From assembly GCF_018691265.1 (NCBI RefSeq), contig NW_024881296.1, forward strand, positions 12,059,427 to 12,123,426: 64,000 nucleotides of DNA. Reading direction: 5' to 3'. Positions 10,561-21,750 of this stretch are shown in pieces. Each line of letters begins with the position of its first letter. Within the stretch, counting starts at the first letter, position 1. Under the pieces are notes generated by a model that was not told the origin of the DNA, did not search any database, and was given only the letters and a program-made list of their open reading frames with translations. Position numbers and translations under genes: made by a program. The DNA is from Tyto alba (Eukaryota; Chordata; Aves; Strigiformes; Tytonidae).

Positions 10561-10949
10561 AAGGGCAGCTGCCGAAGCATTTGGCTGTGCCGAGGGGTAG
10601 CGGGCTCAGCACGCCGGAGTTGTGCGGGCGACCAGCTTGAGTTTGTATCCGCAGCTAGAGGACAGAACTTTGTGGGGAGCGTTTGCCAAGGCGAGCGGCG
10701 CTCCCTGCTCTGCCGCAGCCCTGCCCTCCTCCCTTCCCGCTTCGGGGGGCCGGGGGGGTGGCCCTGCGCGGGGACCGGGCTGGGGGGGGGTTCACGGGCG
10801 GGGGCCACGTGCTGATGGCAAAGTGAAAACCTAGAGAGCTGGATGGGAGCGCTGGCGTTGCTGTCGTTTTTTAGGAGGGGTTTATAAAGCGATTGGTTTT
10901 TATGGCGCTGAGTCGGAGGGCTGCAGCTGGCTACCAAAGGTAACAAGCA
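10561..10949. promoter_or_regulatory. GC-rich patch with clustered G runs
   Basis: CpG-bearing GC-rich sequence. At 10744-10790 the plus strand has G runs of 6, 7, 4, 3 and 9 with short spacers, meeting the usual pattern for G-quadruplex formation. The 133-codon minus-strand frame over 10545-10946 is attributed to composition. Confidence 0.4.
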
Positions 10950-11110
10950 AGTCTGACCTATATAATTAGATATTTATAAACAATAATACCTAGCAAATTG
11001 ATTGTTAACAGTGTTTAAGGCTCTTAAACCGGTCATTAAGTGCAGAATAATTTCTGGGGTACTAGTGATACTATGAAGCATTAAGAGATGTTTTATTTAT
11101 TCTCGTAAGC
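10950..11110. promoter_or_regulatory. AT-rich candidate regulatory block
   Basis: AT-rich, non-repetitive stretch with ATAATTAGATATTTATAAAC, TTGATTGTTAAC and CATTAAGTG words, next to a GC-rich patch. Enhancer-like texture; conservation not testable here. Confidence 0.2.
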
Positions 11111-13477
11111 CTAATGGACTCCAACAAATTGAAGGTGCTTGAAAAGGTCATTTTTTGCTTGTTGATTTTGACGCTGTGACATCTTCAAAACAGATCAGAC
11201 AGAAACAATCACACAAGTATCTTGAAGCATCTTCCATTTTCAACTTCCCATTAGAAACGGAGAGCCTGGCATTACCAGCTAGGCATGAAAAGCCCAAGCT
11301 CACAGTTAAAGGCTGAAGGAGAAGTGCTGCTGGGCACACTGACTTGCACACAGAGCCAGCAGCCCAGCTTGGGACCCAGCTCTCTGCTGCTCCATGGGCA
11401 CAGCATCTTACTTCTCCCCCGAGCCCACAGAAACCAGAGAAGATATGTGCCAGATAAAGTCCAGTGCAACAGGAGAAATACCACCGCAACGTGACACTGA
11501 GTAAGTCGTTTCGATCTGCTCTGGCTTTTGCTGGAGACAACAGTTGGTCTCACGGCTTAGCATCAGACCTAATTTGCAGAACTGGTCCCCAAACCCAGAC
11601 TCAGTATATTCTTCATTGACACTGATCTTTAGAAAAGAAAATTAAAGGCAGTACTTCTGATGGTTCAAAGTATGTCTCATTGCCATTTGCGTTTGGCAAA
11701 GAATTTCTCTGATCTTCGCTGGGTCTTTATATGCAGTAAATCTTCAAGTGCTTCGGGTGCCCAGACACACATGGCAGCTCCCAAGGGCAAATTTTGAAAC
11801 CAATTTAGGCTTTTACTTCCTTAATCAGTGGGAAGGAGCACCTAAATGTCTTTATAAATCTGGCTCTGAATCATGCACCACTGAGGAGCATACTCTTTAG
11901 CAAAATCCCAGTGTAACTACTATAAAGCGGATGAAACCAAAAGTGTCTCATGGCAGTGTTTGGAGTTAATCCAGCAGTTTGCAGCAGATCCACCATTTTA
12001 AATAAGAAGACTGAGCAACACTTTTCAGTTTGTTGGTACTAAAACCTTAATCTTATCACGGCTTGACTCGTGACCTCTAGTACTAAGGTGCTTCGGCTTG
12101 CCGTGAAACTCAAGGTGCGGGTCATGCCTCTTTTCTGCTCTCCCTGATCACGCTACCACCCAGACTTTGGAAGATATTTCTTCCTGTACACCCACATGGC
12201 AGGTCCTGATGGCCCCTTTAGCTGCTCTGTCTTTCCAGGGCTCCAGCCGTGTTCATCCTGGGTGTGGAGACAACTCGGGAGCGGTGGCCTGGGAGCCAGA
12301 AGGAAGCAGCGTGGGAGGAGAATGAAAACCAAGGGTGGGCAGCAGTGAAGAAAAAAGTGGTGGAGGACTGGGGTTAACAGGAGACTACAGGGCTGAGCAG
12401 CCTGGTCTGAAGCCCCTGGAAGCAAACAGCAGAGAGAGGGACAGGTTGGAGGGCTGAAGGGGTCGGGTTCAGGGGAGCCAAGACCTTAGCTTGGTCCTTA
12501 GTGGGCCTTGGGGTCCACCACAGACCTCAGCGTGTGTCCCTGCCCTGCCCCAGCTATCCCGACCAGGAGGGGAGGGAAGCTCAACGCAGGCCTGGAGCTC
12601 AAGGCAGTGGCTACTCAGCTCCAGGAGCTGGGCTGCTGCTGGCACTGGCTGTGAGCAGTAGCTCGTCCAGCACAGAAATCTGCAGCAGCGTGGGCTTTAC
12701 GATACAAGGAAGGAATAGGTAAAATTAAATTTCTCCAAGAGCATTTTTGGTGTGAAAGAGGAAGAAGGAAGATGAGGTCGGCCAGGGTTTTACCATCTAC
12801 AGCAAAGGCAGCCCATGTGGATAGTGGAAAGATTTTGCTTGATCGCGGCTCCCTGGCTATTGCCGGCAGAGAATGTGCAAACTCGCGACTTAAAACCGGA
12901 CTCCTCAGACGACCGCTGGGCAGATCAGTCCTACGAAAATGTATGGATTTTAATGTATAAAAGCTTGTGGAGGGTGTGGAGCTCTGCAGTCCTGGGATTT
13001 TGAAGGGCTTCTTGCTACATGCATGCTCCAGAACAGATCATCCATGTGGGACAGCTCATTTTTATCTGTCCGGGTAATTTGACGAAACAGAGTGAGAGGC
13101 AAAACAGAACAGAGAAAAAAGAGTAAATTAACAGCCCAGGGAATCAAACTAAAATTGTCCAACCTTTGTGATGTCAGGGCCCACAGGAACATGCAAGTGT
13201 TTTGCAAAAGATGTGGACAATTGTAGTCATATGTTTTAAATTTAATTTTCACAAAGAAAAATTATTTTCCTGTTTCAAATAATACAACATATTGTGAATG
13301 CAAGCTATTCCATCTCTGTAACTCACAGTCTAAAGCCTACAGCTCTTGCTCATTCCTTACTCAAATAACACTCCTACTTACTTGCGGATAAAGAAGAGTT
13401 TTAGAAAGCAAATTAAACACTGCACGGGTGAGAAGGAAGACTTAGGTCCAGATCTGGGAAATTAATGGTGTTTATCA
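11111..13477. other. Single-copy DNA, no gene seen
   Basis: Unique sequence with modest GC-rich portions at 11270-11450 and 12230-12660. Frames such as 11148-11540 (minus, 130 codons) have no recognisable family. No tRNA, SINE or LINE was recognised. Confidence 0.5.
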
Positions 13478-13522
13478 CGTGAGGTTGGGCTTGTTTTTTA
13501 AAGAAAAACGTGAGGTTGGGCT
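13478..13522. repeat. Short direct repeat, 14 bp, 31-bp period
   Basis: CGTGAGGTTGGGCT occurs at 13478-13491 and again at 13509-13522, separated by a T/A-rich spacer. It looks like a local duplication and may form a pair of identical binding sites (each preceded by A or CA, so CACGTG at the first copy). Confidence 0.8.
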
Positions 13523-13730
13523 GTTCTGTTTGAAACATGTCAAAACTTCTTGGTGGCTTTCTATGCCTTCTTCAGGTAGAGTGAAAACTAGCAGCTGGAA
13601 TGGGAAGATGAAATGCCCGGACCAAAAAGGCTAATTCTTCATTCAAAAGCAACAGGTGGTTTGCTGAAGGTGGCAGAGGCAGTTCTTCTGCTAGCTGGGA
13701 ACTCATTTACTGGTTATTACATTCAAGAAA
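13523..13730. other. Short unique stretch
   Basis: No repeat, RNA gene or coding signal recognised. Confidence 0.5.
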
Positions 13731-13856
13731 GCAATGTGCTCTGCACATGTAACCTCTCTGCACTTTAACATCCCCATCTGTAAAGTAAGAGCAACAAAAT
13801 GCAGTGCTCAGCTTTCTGAAGCGTTTTGGGGTCTTCAGATGAAAACGTTGTATAGC
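13731..13856 (+). mobile_element. MIR-type SINE (core and tail)
   Basis: In plus-strand order the sequence shows AACCTCTCTGCACTTTAAC (13751-13769), then CCCCATCTGTAAAGTAAGA (13772-13790). These correspond to the MIR segment that normally reads cttaacctctctgtgcctcag ... catctgtaaaatgggga. The right end, GCGTTTTGGGGTCTTCAGAT then GAAAACG and TATAGC, matches the LINE-derived tail seen in sauropsid CORE-SINEs. The tRNA-derived head is missing. MIR elements are tRNA-derived SINEs mobilised by ancient LINEs and have been dead since before the bird radiation. Confidence 0.72.
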
Positions 13857-16437
13857 TACATCAGTGTGTGTGCATTGAAATATACACATGTATATGTGCA
13901 AATACACACATGAGATTTTTTCTCTGAATGACAATATGCATTGCATGTTTATCTTTATATTATATTTATATTAAATGCGGTGGTATTTATAGTCCACTTC
14001 CAACTTTACTCATGTCATCTCTATACAAATACTCCTTTCTACCTATATCTCACCATATTTTTTAGATCATTTTAAAGGACTGAAATGTCTGAGTAGGTTA
14101 TTCATTACATTCAAAAGTCATTGTCTCTTTGATTACAAAACTTAAAAATGCTTAGTTGGAAAATGCTTAAAGGAAGAAGGATTATAGAATAGCAATAGAG
14201 ACTGATTTTACTAAATTCTGTGTCATTCTGATTACAAAATCACTATTACAGAAGACATACACTTGCAGAAAGTATCCTGCCCTTTTTCTTTTCAGCTAAC
14301 ACTCTGAACTTTCTCACAGAAGCATCAGGAGGTTATTCTGTAGGAGCTATTTCATGTTTTCTTATTATTTTAAATCAATTTAATTGTATTTGAAGAAGGG
14401 TCCCCTACTCTACTTATGTACACAGCTCCCTCTGAAACAAGTGTGAATTTGGCTAGCTGCTTTGGGAATAGGTCATGCTCCTACGTAATTATTTTTTTTT
14501 TCTTCAAACTAGTATATTTTTCATCAGCGACACTTCACAACAGGGAAGAACGGGTGTCAGGTTTCAGTCTCATATGTTCTGTAATTTTACATTCTGTGGC
14601 AATGCCCACGGTGCTGGAATAATTTGAAACAGAACTACAATCTTTCCAAGTTTTGTAGAATAAATGTTTAGAATTGGTAAGAGTTTTGAAATGCAAATGT
14701 CAATTTTTTTTTTCGAACAGTATGTGATTAATTCTTAAAGTACTAACAATGCTTGCCTGTGCATGGAATTAGCGATGGGGATGGAGATAAGATACCTGCA
14801 GGTAAAAGAAACGGGGGTGCAGTTTTGGACGGAGAATGTGCAGTGCTCATTATCTAAAAGCAGAGACCTAGCCCTCTGAGAAAGGAAAGTCAAGTCCTGC
14901 CAGTTAAGGAACATCCCTATGCCCCTGAGCTCCCCTGCAAAATGCTCCCCAGGACGATCACCATAAACCCAGCTCTGTCTGACCACCATGGGGTGACTCC
15001 TGCAGCTGGGGAGACCGCAGAAACCAGCCTGGCATGGATGCGCCCCGGATGACATGCAGGGACCACCTTACTGTTAAATTGCAAGTCCAGTGGGGCCGTT
15101 GCCACCAGAACCACCACGGTCCCAGCTTCACCCAGGGCTGTAGGAGGAAGGGGAGGCATAGGCAAGATGAGGTTCCACCTTGCCAAGAGGTTTGATTCAC
15201 CCCAAGGCAGGTGATCCCAGCGATGGGTGACTTGCTACTTGGGGTCTCGATCCACATGAAAAGTAGAGAGGCCCCATCCTCCTCCCCTTCCTCAATTAAT
15301 AGCACTGCTGGTATCTGCAAGCTGCCTCGCGTGGTCTGGCAGAAATGGGCTGGGCCGAGAGCAGCCAGCATTGAAATAAAAATGACTTTCCCACCCCGTA
15401 GACATGAGAATCGCCACATAAGCGGGGAGCTTGATAGCCTTTGCCCTGCCTGCAACAGCTGGTTTCACTCGCCTGCACCACCTGGATTTTCTTGCCAAGA
15501 CTCCAGGAAAAGGGGGAGTCCCCCATCCCCATCTGCCTTGTGTGTGGCCAGGGCAGGGAGCTGTGTGCTAAGGACTGGTGACACACACACTGCACACGAT
15601 AGAGAGAGGGTAGGTGACTCGGGCAGGGCAATAAGACCTCTTGGGCACGAAGCACAGGAGGGGGGTCCCTGTTATCCATGTCTTGTGCCAGGTCCAGCCA
15701 TGGGACTGGGAAGGCCACGTTCTAACGCAGACGATGCCCAGGAAGTTCAGAGCTGGAAGCCTGAGGAGCAACCAGAACCGGTGCCAGGGATCACAAGAGG
15801 CTTCAAACTCTTTTTTAGCTGGACTGCTGCCATTTACAGGGCACAAAGAATCATGGACATGGTTTTCATGCCCGGACTCCATTTAACTTTCCTTCCTTTT
15901 CCTTCTTTCTACTGCAACAGAAGAAAGTCTCTCCCACTGTTGTTCAAATACTCCCACTATGGTTTTGGTAGCAGCTGCCACTCCGAAGCATACCCTGTTA
16001 TATCTGTTGCATCTTATATATGTTCAACCTCCAAAAGCCATTTGCTCATGTCATCCAAGCAGCCTGAGCAGTTGTGCTCTCTGAAGACACTGCTGGGACA
16101 ACTTGTTGTCTTGAGTGACCGCTGCTGGCTGTTAGATGGAACGAGTGGGGAATGCTCCAGTTCCTCCACTGAGTCAAATCTCCTTCCCATTCCTGTCTCC
16201 CCTCCCATCCCTCACACTTGGGGATCATGCTTAAAACACAGACAGGCCTGAGTTTGAAAACTTGCACCTGGCCGTCCCGTTCGTGTTTGTCAGCTTGCCG
16301 AAACAGAAGGAGGACTGCAAAAATCACATATGAATTTCCACCAAGAGTAGTGAGATTTGGATTTAAGAATTTGTTTTAATACTAATTCTATTTTAGCCTG
16401 ACAGCTTCTCCATGTAATAATTACTACAGCTGGGGGG
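13857..16437. other. Single-copy DNA, no supported gene
   Basis: 13860-14730 is AT-rich and featureless apart from a short T-rich run near 14489. 14735-16330 is GC-richer and carries overlapping frames on both strands, including the longest frame of the window (15211-16251, plus, 346 codons). That frame has no recognisable domain, is rich in S, P, C, H and W in a way typical of translated non-coding DNA, and overlaps minus-strand frames of 165, 140 and 104 codons. It is therefore not called as a gene. Confidence 0.5.
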
Positions 16438-16455
16438 AAAAAAAAAAAAAAAAAG
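16438..16455. repeat. Poly-A tract, 18 A
   Basis: Uninterrupted A run following a G6 run. No retroposed body recognised. Confidence 0.9.
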
Positions 16456-16499
16456 TCTATGTGGCAGGGAGAAATATGACCTTTTATGCTTTCTTCTAC

Positions 16500-17660
16500 A
16501 ATATTTCAATATAAATATCCTACCATGTCAATGCAGACTGCAAGCCAGCAGTGGGTCTCGCTGTGGCTAATCCACCCAGTTGTACTGGCTGCTCAGAATA
16601 TTGACTCCAGAGGTCCCTTCTTTGTAATCGACCTGCTACAGAACACTAATCTTGGCTCTGCCTAAACATCTCCGCTTGGAGATGATGCCAGTTAATGCAG
16701 CTTTCAAATATAGAAATCATCATCTGTAAATATAACATTTGTCATCTAAAGACTTCAAAAAAACATTTTTCCTTCTTGTAAAGTGTGTTCAGTGTAAGAA
16801 TAAAAGAGAGACATTAAAGCTAAGTTGGTATTATTATCTACAAACACTAGCTTAAATGAATAATCTTGTAAGCTGCTAGCAGTTTATTGAAATCCACTGC
16901 AAATGTGCTCCAACCCATGATATCTATATGCAAAAGATTATGAATTGTTTTTTTCATGTTTAAGTTGGAAACAGTAAATTTAATATCTTTAAGTCCTTCG
17001 ATTTGTTATATGGGGATTTTTCTTGATTACTCTCTTGATATTTGCAAGAGCTTTTCAGGAGTAAAGAATCTGTCTCTCTGATTATACAGAGAAAACAGTT
17101 CATGTGACATGAAGCTTTGTCAAATGCATAAAAAAACTGCCGGGATTAATTACTCCACTTTTGCTAACATTGAAAGCAAAATCAGTGATTTCAACTGTTT
17201 CTTTAAAGTACAAAGAGGGGGTAAAAAAGGTTCAGATATAATACTGCTATAATTCTATATCTGCATGACTACAGTGTCACAGAATAGGATTTAACCTAAA
17301 CAAGGAGGTATATGTAACTATAAGCACAGACATTAATTCAATGAAGACATTTTCAGCAGTACGGGTTATTTCCAAACATAATATAAGGGCAGGAAAATTT
17401 AAATTAATATAAAAGATTCTTTGGGGGGCTATGCTTTTTAATTGCAATTGCACAATGAATATTTGATACCTATATTTGGCATATAACGAGGATTAAAATC
17501 ATATTCCCCTAACAGAGGTTTAATAACAACGTAAACTACCGAGAACTTCATTAAAGGGGCTAAGGGATTAGAAATGAGATTTAAAGGTGGCCAAGGGGAA
17601 AATCAGAAACTTCAAACACCTCTCCTAATATCAATTGCAATCTTTAATATAAAGCATGAA
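16500..17660. promoter_or_regulatory. Long AT-rich candidate conserved block
   Basis: More than 1.1 kb of AT-rich, CpG-poor, non-repetitive DNA with almost no simple-sequence slippage. It is dense in homeodomain/POU/SOX-type words: GGGATTAATTACTCC near 17143, ATTGCAATTGCACAATG near 17441, CATTAAAGGGGC near 17551 and AACAATG-like words. No frame above 60 codons. Of all blocks in the window this most resembles a cluster of vertebrate conserved non-coding elements. The claim rests on texture alone. Confidence 0.33.
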
Positions 17661-17689
17661 GAACTGACGTGGGCCCCAGTCGAAGTGCT

Positions 17690-18060
17690 AAAAAGCTGCC
17701 TTTGAAACCGATCCGCCTCCGAACGAACCCCCCGTAGCAGAAGACCCTGCCCTCACCCCAAGGCTTAGCCCAGCTCCAGCGGGAGCGCCGCTCAGCCCTG
17801 GGCGGGGATGTGGCCCCGGCTCCCTGGCCAGGCTCCCGCCTGCAGCTGGGGAGCACACAGGGAGCTCGGGGTGGCTCTGGTGCTGCCAGGCGTCCTCGCC
17901 AAGCCCGGGGACTGCACCGCAGACCTTCACGGCATAACCCTCTACAGCTTTCACTAAAGAGTCTCTTCGGGCTGGGAACAGGAGCAGGCTCCTACTCTGC
18001 GGCGCAGGCATGGAGCAGGACGCGCAGTGCTCACTGACCTGTGGGTATATTATGTATTAT
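17690..18060. promoter_or_regulatory. GC-rich, CpG-bearing patch
   Basis: Abrupt shift from the AT-rich block to GC-rich sequence with many CpGs. Frames of 105-107 codons occur on both strands with no recognisable domain. May be a weak CpG island. Confidence 0.28.
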
Positions 18061-18934
18061 GCAGCACGTTTGCTCCTTTTCCCCGAGCCGGCTGTGAGCC
18101 GAAAGCCTGCTCTGACCCAGCGGCAACGCTCCCTGCCCAGGGTAGAAAGCCCAGCCATGACCTCCCCGTCTCTGGGAGGGTCCCTGTGTGCATCGGGCTG
18201 TGCAAAGGTGCCAAACACTCTGCTGAGAAAGCACAATCTATCGCCTGCCTCACCCCGTTCTATGGAGGCGGTTGTAACAGCTATGGTACTGGTGCCACGG
18301 TTGAGGCAGGGAGCTGGGAGGTCCTAATGTTTTACTCTTAAGATTTCAGTCATCCAAACTGAAGAACCAAGATTTTCAGAAAAGGAACCTCACACAAGAT
18401 TCCTAAGACAGCCTTTGGGTACCTAGACAGGTGTCAGAAAGCGTGAAATAACTGGCAACTCCCTTAAGGTTCAGCAGCCTTTCCAAAGTCAGGCTACACA
18501 CTTTCATAAATACGTCTGCACGCCAGAGCCCGGTGTCAGGCACCTTCTTCTGCCCATCTCAGGCAAAACAGATGGGGCAGCTCACCTCCATCCAGCCCAG
18601 AAATTATTCCCTGACGTGCACCGGGGACTCCTGCGCAGCACGGTGAGGTGTGGGGCACGCATTCCCACCCGCCTGAATCCCACCCTGCAGCTGGACGTGC
18701 CCCTTCAGGTATTTCATGTCAGGATCACTCCTACAGTGAATAATTATTCCCAGACCCAAATGCGGCTGAGGTGTCTCACAGGTTGCTCCCTTCTTCTCTG
18801 ACAAAGCCTTTGAGGTAGCTCACATCCCTTGAACACATTTTCTGCCACATAAATAAGTCTAAGTACATGCCTGTCTTTTCATGAGCAGACAGTGTTATTT
18901 CCAGCTGCAGCAGTTTGCGTCACTTGACTAAGAA
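18061..18934. other. Single-copy DNA, no gene seen
   Basis: Unique sequence without recognised repeats, RNA genes or coding signal. Confidence 0.5.
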
Positions 18935-19075
18935 GCTATATATACATATCTATACATCTATATGTATAGATGTGTGTATGTATGTGAGTACATATATGGA
19001 TGCATACAGATCTGTATGTATGTATTTGTATATATATATATATATATATTTATGTATACATGTATCTGTGTACAT
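18935..19075. repeat. TA / TATG-rich microsatellite region
   Basis: Imperfect alternating TATA, TATG and TGTATG units, with a pure (TA)n core near 19031-19048. Inside lies a 10-bp hairpin, ATCTATACAT at 18948-18957 and its complement at 18962-18971. The 124-codon frame crossing it (18915-19289), rich in I, Y, V and C, is a product of the repeat. Confidence 0.88.
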
Positions 19076-19678
19076 TCACCTGTGTGTTTGGCAAGGCAGG
19101 CGGTTCAGAGCATCCATCCTGTCCTACCTTGGCAAATGTCATCATCTGGGCGCTGCCTGTAATGTTCCACCTCTGGAAACGAATGACATACCTGCAAAGT
19201 GCAAAGTAGTGCCTCCTCTCAGCTCCAGTTGCTTTTGTTTTTACTTCTTTATTAATCATCTCCCGCTGATATGTGGGAGGAGATTCTGATGATGAAAATG
19301 TGTTAAATAATTTGCAAGCATTCATTTTTTTTTTTTTTTGTCCTGGTTTTCCAGTGTACCAAACTGGCATAAATATTGGCAGAATTTCCTTTAATCCTCC
19401 AAGGAATCCATGCCTCGCTCTCCATCCCAAATCCTAATCTCTCTAATATGTTGTTGGGTCAGTTATCCAAGATGGAGTGCATAGATCCTTTCCTGACTCA
19501 TTTTCTTTCTCTTTCCCTTTTGCTAACATTGGCTTTGACAGGAGAATTTTCCCCTCCCTCTCTGCTCATCAGATAAATCTGTGTCCCACCCTACACAGAG
19601 GGGAGAATGGATGGAGTAGCTAGATTTTTTGAACATGAAGTGGTACCTTTGCGGGTCCCTAATTCACCCTTCCAAGTC
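19076..19678. other. Unique DNA with a T15 tract
   Basis: T15 at 19325-19339. The remainder is AT-leaning unique DNA. It lies on the 3' side of the L1-like fossil (minus strand) and might include more of it, but no further reading frame of that element is recognisable. Confidence 0.5.
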
Positions 19679-19945
19679 TCATAATTGCCAACAGAGGTCT
19701 TTTTTCCTTCTCATAATATACAAAATGATCTGCCCTTTTATGATTGCCTTGAGAATATCCCACAAAGCTGACGGTGAGGGAGCAGATGCCTCATTCAATT
19801 CCAAATAGAAGGAAATCTGTTGTCTCAAATAATCCCTAAATTCAGACACTTTCAGCCAGCTATTATCAAGAGACCACATTTTAAGAGCAGATGTGTTATT
19901 AAGGCTGAGAAATGTTATGAGTACTTCGTGATCTGACAAATGAAT
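19679..19945 (-). mobile_element. Fossil of an L1-clade LINE ORF2 (endonuclease end and linker)
   Basis: The minus strand is open for about 86 codons from an upstream stop to a stop at 19679. The translation starts with SDH (codon 2 of the frame), the closing motif of APE-type endonucleases. A W-x-L-x-N-S-x-L segment follows at residues 22-29. Then come ISFYLELN (42-49) and SPSALWDILKAIIKGQII (55-72), and a basic R-R-K-K end (77-80). L1 and Tx1-type ORF2 proteins have this same order: SDH, W-x-L/F-N-x-x-LL, FF-E-x-N, then LWDxxKAxxRGxxI. No reverse-transcriptase palm segment is present. Birds lack active L1, so this should be an ancient relic. It is unusually well preserved, with no internal stop. 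Confidence 0.75.
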
Positions 19946-21094
19946 TCAGGCTATCCAGCATTCCAACATTTGATCTTTTAATAATTCAAAAAATGAAATG
20001 GAAACCGCTGGGAGGGGAGGGGGAGTCCCTTCCACAAGAGGCTGACCTGGAATTTTAGGGCTCACTTACATTTTCTGGAGGATATTGCCAGTGAAGTTTT
20101 GGGGCGCCTGCTGCCTATACCGATATTATCATTTCTTCCCTGTGGTGGCTAGACCTCTGCTTTAGGAGTTAATCTCGCGTTTTTGCCGCCCGGACTTGTG
20201 CTGTATGCCCGTCTAATGAAAAGGTTCATTTGGATGCAGCGGCATTTCGAGGCTACTAAAAAGGCGAGTCTGGTTCTCATCTCACTTAGGCGTGTGTGAC
20301 TGCGCAGCCTGCCACGAAGCACTTCTGCTCCGCACATGTGTGAGGGAGGTTAGACACGGGGACGGGGTCATGCCCAAAGGGCGTGAACAGTCCATAAAAG
20401 CTTGCCTTGCCAGCGTAACAGCTAACTTGCACTTCGCCAGGCCGCACATAAAGATTGCTGTGACTGTCTTTAAGCAGGGGTCTGGAAAAACGGCCCCTTT
20501 TCTCTCCAGCTGTCAAGTTCCTCCCTCCAGCTGATGCCTGAGCTGGTTTCCTCAGGGGCAAGGGGAGCCTGGCCGCCTACGTGGGCTGCACCGCGGCCCC
20601 GCACGATGGGGAAGTCCCCACGAGTGCAGGAAGGGCAGGAAGGGGCACTGCCGTCTAGACAGCAACCAAATGAGCAGTCTGGGTGTGCAGAGGAGCCTTT
20701 ACCTGGCTGCGGCACCGCTGGCGGTGCCCACGGGACAGCTCGCTGTGGGTCACTTGGCTCCAGGCTGGCACCCGGAGTGCTTTGTCCTACTCACGGACAC
20801 GAAAGTGAGGAAGCCTCTCCCTTGGTGCTTAGTTGCTGGGTTTGGTAGCGTTGACTTCACAGGTTCCCCCTGCTCCTCCTGAGTCATGTGGAGCTTCCAG
20901 TACTCTGTGGCTGCTATCTGGGGAGACAAGCAAGCTGTGACAGACGTACTGAGCCTTCTCAGCACCCACAAACTCTCTGATCCTATTTGTGCAGCTCCAA
21001 AATGATGAAAAAGTCTGCTGCTTTTGAAATTTTCTCCAACTCTGCTGGGGGCACTTGACAGAGGAGGGCAAGTGTGTGCCACCATTCTCAGTGT
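19946..21094. other. Single-copy DNA, no gene seen
   Basis: The left edge may contain more of the L1-like fossil, with reading frame lost. 20530-20790 is GC-richer. Open frames of about 100 codons overlap on both strands without family resemblance. G runs near 20010-20024 are too few for a full quadruplex. Confidence 0.45.
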
Positions 21095-21195
21095 GAAGAC
21101 CAAGAAACCGTGGCACTGAGAGGGTCAGTGACTTCTCCAAGAAAGAAGTCAGAAGTCAGAGGCGCTGTTGCATCACCTGGGTTGCGCTGCCGCTC
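21095..21195 (-). mobile_element. MIR-type SINE, head and core
   Basis: The plus strand reads as the reverse complement of MIR. It has GAAACCGTGGCACTGAGAGG, then GTCAGTGACTTCTCCAAG, then a TCAGAGGCGCTG and CACCTGGGTTGCGCTGC stretch. These correspond to gaaactgaggcacagagagg, ttaagtgacttgcccaag and the acccaggttc (B-box) region of MIR. Order and spacing fit the element well. Its 3' tail is missing. Confidence 0.78.
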
Positions 21196-21697
21196 TGCAA
21201 AACCACAAAATACTCAGAGTCCTTCCTCATCACATATCCTGGGCTACATACACCTGTAGGTACTTGCAATGGGAAATCCTCAGAGACGGAGGCAGGTGAA
21301 GCCCTGCAAAAAAAAAATTCCAGTTAGAAACTGCATTGCCAGAGACCAGCCCTAGAGCAGGAAAGCTGCAGATAAAGCTTTCAAAGATGCCTAAGCGACA
21401 CAGGTGGTCAGACTGAAAACTCTTTCATGCACTTCTGGGATTTCTGCTCAGCATTCCCACAGAAAACCTTTCAGGTTTTCCTCAATGCCTCCTTCGGTGG
21501 TTTCTATTAACTTAGACTCTTGCAGATTTGAGGTTGGAGAAGGGGCCACGTGACCCCGAACGAGGCAGGGCTGTAATAATCCTAGGGAGCCTTTCGGTGT
21601 GTCTTGCAGCACCCCCTCCATCCATCTCTAGTAGGCTGGATTTGCCACTACCCGCAGCAAGAACATGCTGCATTGGTCCAGGAACCAAAGCCAAACG
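21196..21697. other. Single-copy DNA, no gene seen
   Basis: Unique sequence with a short A9 run near 21308. Nothing else recognised. Confidence 0.5.
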
Positions 21698-21750
21698 CTG
21701 CTCAGACATGCCATCTGTAAAAAATAATGATACCCTCCTCCCCGCCATTC
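21698..21750 (+). mobile_element. Possible MIR-type SINE core fragment
   Basis: GCTCAGACATGCC followed by ATCTGTAAAAAATAATGATA resembles the MIR segment ctcagtttccccatctgtaaaatggggataatgata. The match is short and the flanks do not extend it convincingly. Confidence 0.42.

Noticed and set aside
15211..16251. 346-codon plus-strand open frame as a protein-coding gene
   Set aside because: No domain, S/P/C/H/W-rich composition, overlapping minus-strand frames, and no splice or promoter context. Kept only as a finding.
16700..16760. Possible MIR core at a CATCTGTAAATATAAC word
   Set aside because: The flanking sequence does not follow the MIR order; treated as part of the AT-rich block.
18915..19289. 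124-codon plus-strand frame rich in Y, I, C and V
   Set aside because: Mostly a translation of the TA/TATG microsatellite.
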